A stretch of 5,751 bases of DNA, taken from an uncultured Acholeplasmatales bacterium (lineage in GTDB: Bacteria > Bacillota_I > Bacilli_A > ML615J-28 > CAG-698). The notes beneath the pieces are model-generated. The model did not search any database. It was not told where the DNA came from and worked only from the letters and a program-made list of their open reading frames with translations. Below, in pieces: positions 4,673-5,751 of this stretch (positions within the stretch are counted from its first letter, which is position 1; the number at the start of each line of letters is the position of its first letter). The translations under genes and the position numbers were made by a program. The stretch lies in assembly GCA_937877075.1 (NCBI GenBank), contig CALEGD010000084.1, positions 1 to 5,751 of the forward strand, given 5' to 3'.

Positions 4673-4710
4673 GTTATTTTATTTATATTTTTTAATTTTA
4701 TTTTTTCTTT

Positions 4711-4733
4711 AAAAAAGCTACCCATTAGGTAGC
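4711..4733 (-). terminator. Second terminator between rpmF and mraZ
   Basis: GCTACC (4717-4722) and GGTAGC (4728-4733) form a perfect 6-bp stem with a 5-base loop. On the minus strand it is followed at once by TTTTTT (4716-4711). It insulates the mraZ promoter from upstream read-through. The 120 bp between it and the rpmF terminator holds no gene; a TTGACT (4813-4808) there has only a poor -10 (TAGATA, 4790-4785). Confidence 0.7.
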
Positions 4734-4855
4734 GATTTTGTATATATATTTGTAAGTGATAAAAAAAAACCAAAAAACCATAAATATCTAATCAGATAAA
4801 AACAATGAGTCAAATTTTCCCTGATAATAAATAATTCGATTAAATTAAAAAGTTA

Positions 4856-4880
4856 AAAAGCACTCATAATAAGTGCTTTT
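4856..4880. terminator. rpmF terminator (bidirectional shape)
   Basis: AAAAGCACT (4856-4864) and AGTGCTTTT (4872-4880) form a perfect 9-bp stem with a 7-base loop, 19 bases after the rpmF stop. On the minus strand the T-run continues into further T-rich sequence. Confidence 0.8.
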
Positions 4881-4899
4881 AATAAGTAAAAAATCCAAA

Positions 4900-5214
4900 T
4901 TATTCTTCTTTTTTACTTTCCTTTTTAGCCACTTTCTTTGCGGCTTTTTTCTCTTCAGTTACCGGAGTTTCCATTTTCTTTGTTTTCTTTTCTTTAGTTT
5001 TGGTTTCCGTAACTTCAGCTTCGGCTTCTTCCTTAACCTTAATTTCCCTAACTATTTTACCGTCATAGCAACCACATTTTTTGCAGACGATATGTGCCAG
5101 TTTCATTTCTCCGCAATTAGGACAAACCATCATACTCGGCATGTCAAGTTTGAAGTGGCTACGGCGTTTACGTTTTCTTGTTTTGGAAATTCGTCTTTGA
5201 GGAGCAATCGCCAT
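4900..5214 (-). CDS. rpmF: 50S ribosomal protein L32 with a Lys/Glu-rich C-terminal extension
   Basis: L32 is a small zinc-ribbon protein of the large ribosomal subunit. Residues 1-60 are a complete L32: the basic head ([17 protein letters not shown], 7-23) and the zinc-binding pairs C31-PNC34 and C44-KKC47. The family is usually about 57-60 residues long. Here the chain goes on to 104 with a low-complexity tail (about 62-104) of Lys, Glu, Ala and Thr, ending KKESKKEE. The tail is in frame, with no stop or frameshift at the usual end, so it is a real extension and probably disordered. The start has GAGGTG (5227-5222) seven bases upstream. The gene lies 22 bases behind yceD, a common pairing in which both serve large-subunit assembly, and ends at the terminator at 4856-4880. 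Confidence 0.96.
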   Translation of the reverse strand: MAIAPQRRISKTRKRKRRSHFKLDMPSMMVCPNCGEMKLAHIVCKKCGCYDGKIVREIKVKEEAEAEVTETKTKEKKTKKMETPVTEEKKAAKKVAKKESKKEE

Positions 5215-5236
5215 AAATATTCACCTCTTCTTCGAT

Positions 5237-5629
5237 CTAGTTATCGGTTAATTCTTCTTGTACAATCCTGATTGGTTTTTCCAGAAGAATCGATTCCCAA
5301 ACCAACGGACGCAGATCAATAGTATTCTTTTCAACTAAACGGGCATCATCATTTCTTGGATTTGGACTATAGATTTCCGTAATCTCAAGTTTTAAAGGAT
5401 ATTCTACGGGGTTTAGAGTTCTGGCATCTTCTAAGATTAAAGTCGCTTGAATTTGAAGATTGAATTCAAAATCATCTTCAAAAACATTTTGACCATTTCC
5501 TTCCACCTCAACGGTAGAAATTCCAAGAATATCACTGATGTTTTCGATTTCCTTTTCGAAATTAAAACTTCCGGAAAAAGAAAAAGGCTTCCCATTATAC
5601 TTATGCAGTTGTTGGAGGGACCATTTCAT
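5237..5629 (-). CDS. yceD: YceD/DUF177 family protein (rRNA accumulation), without cysteines
   Basis: Members of this family are encoded next to rpmF and are implicated in 23S rRNA accumulation; the molecular activity is not established. The 130-residue product begins MKWSLQQLHKY, as in Bacillota homologues. It has the family core ATLILEDARTLNPVEYPL (62-79) and the later acidic-hydrophobic segment IDLRPLVWESILLEKPI (104-120). In relatives the core reads roughly CaRTL and the C-terminus has a Cys cluster. Here the first position is Asp (D68) and the protein ends at 130 with no cysteine anywhere, so a metal-binding tail is absent. The start has AGGTG (5639-5635) five bases upstream and follows an excellent promoter. 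It shares the transcript with rpmF. Confidence 0.88.
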   Translation of the reverse strand: MKWSLQQLHKYNGKPFSFSGSFNFEKEIENISDILGISTVEVEGNGQNVFEDDFEFNLQIQATLILEDARTLNPVEYPLKLEITEIYSPNPRNDDARLVEKNTIDLRPLVWESILLEKPIRIVQEELTDN

Positions 5630-5652
5630 ATAATCACCTGATAACCTTATTA

Positions 5653-5681
5653 ATTATACACTTTTCAGCCTATTAAGTCAA
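5653..5681 (-). promoter_or_regulatory. Strong promoter of the yceD-rpmF operon
   Basis: TTGACT (5681-5676, five of six) and a perfect TATAAT (5658-5653) are separated by exactly 17 bases. The transcript would start near 5646, leaving a leader of under 20 bases. The strength suits a ribosomal protein gene. Confidence 0.85.
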
Positions 5682-5751
5682 ATGTTTTTAAATCTATTTC
5701 TTTAATTTGCGATTGTCCGGAAATCGTTAATAGTTACTTTCTTCAGAAATC

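Noticed and set aside
4873..5271. Plus-strand frame rich in Phe and Leu, looking like a membrane protein
   Set aside because: It is the antisense of the Lys/Glu-rich rpmF tail, which reads as Phe/Leu/Ser on the other strand.
5447..5641. Plus-strand frame of 64 codons opposite yceD
   Set aside because: It is antisense to a recognisable DUF177 gene and has no own start signals.
5702..5751. Possible C-terminal end of an upstream minus-strand gene (15 codons to a TAA at 5704-5702)
   Set aside because: Two frames are open at the window edge and neither fragment is long enough to recognise; no terminator with a T-run follows.

Overview
The window looks like a chromosomal segment of an AT-rich, walled low-GC Bacillota, most likely in or near Bacilli/Erysipelotrichia. 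Three things support this. The yceD-rpmF pair sits next to mraZ-rsmH. A class B penicillin-binding protein follows in the same orientation, so the cell makes peptidoglycan. Ribosomal protein L32 carries a long Lys/Glu-rich tail of the kind seen in Mollicutes-related lineages. No closer placement can be made from the sequence.

The conserved backbone is on the minus strand and reads from high to low coordinates. It starts with a strong promoter (about 5653-5681), then yceD/DUF177, rpmF with its terminator (4856-4880), a second hairpin terminator (4711-4733), and a promoter with MraZ-box repeats. mraZ and rsmH follow and overlap by one base (TGATG). A short 17-codon reading frame starts on the rsmH stop (TAATG) behind an excellent Shine-Dalgarno, and a strong bidirectional terminator lies at 3137-3160. 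The backbone resumes at 884 with the N-terminal 294 residues of a class B PBP (FtsI/PbpB/SpoVD type), cut by the left window edge just after its catalytic serine. In a normal division and cell wall (dcw) cluster ftsL would lie between rsmH and this PBP. It is not recognisable here.

The place of ftsL is taken by about 2.2 kb of AT-richer accessory DNA (about 900-3136). This holds a plus-strand, translationally coupled two-gene operon: a DUF3800 protein (RNase H-like fold predicted for the family) and an unrecognised 167-residue protein. The C-terminal half of the second protein faintly resembles small BECR-fold (barnase/EndoU/colicin/RelE) RNases. The pair looks like a small defence or toxin-type module. 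Downstream of it lie a GC-rich, possibly structured island with a strong terminator, then a near-perfect 48-bp dyad that carries a TTGACA box at each end and outward-facing -10 boxes on both sides. About 230 bp follow with no gene. The accessory operon runs head-on to rsmH and divergently from ftsI, so ftsI probably depends on its own promoter (about 1072-1100) with a long leader.

In short, the window combines housekeeping ribosome and cell-wall genes with a cargo module that has split the dcw cluster at ftsL. The most interesting parts are the two-gene module, the divergent noncoding promoter region beside it, and the apparent loss or relocation of ftsL.
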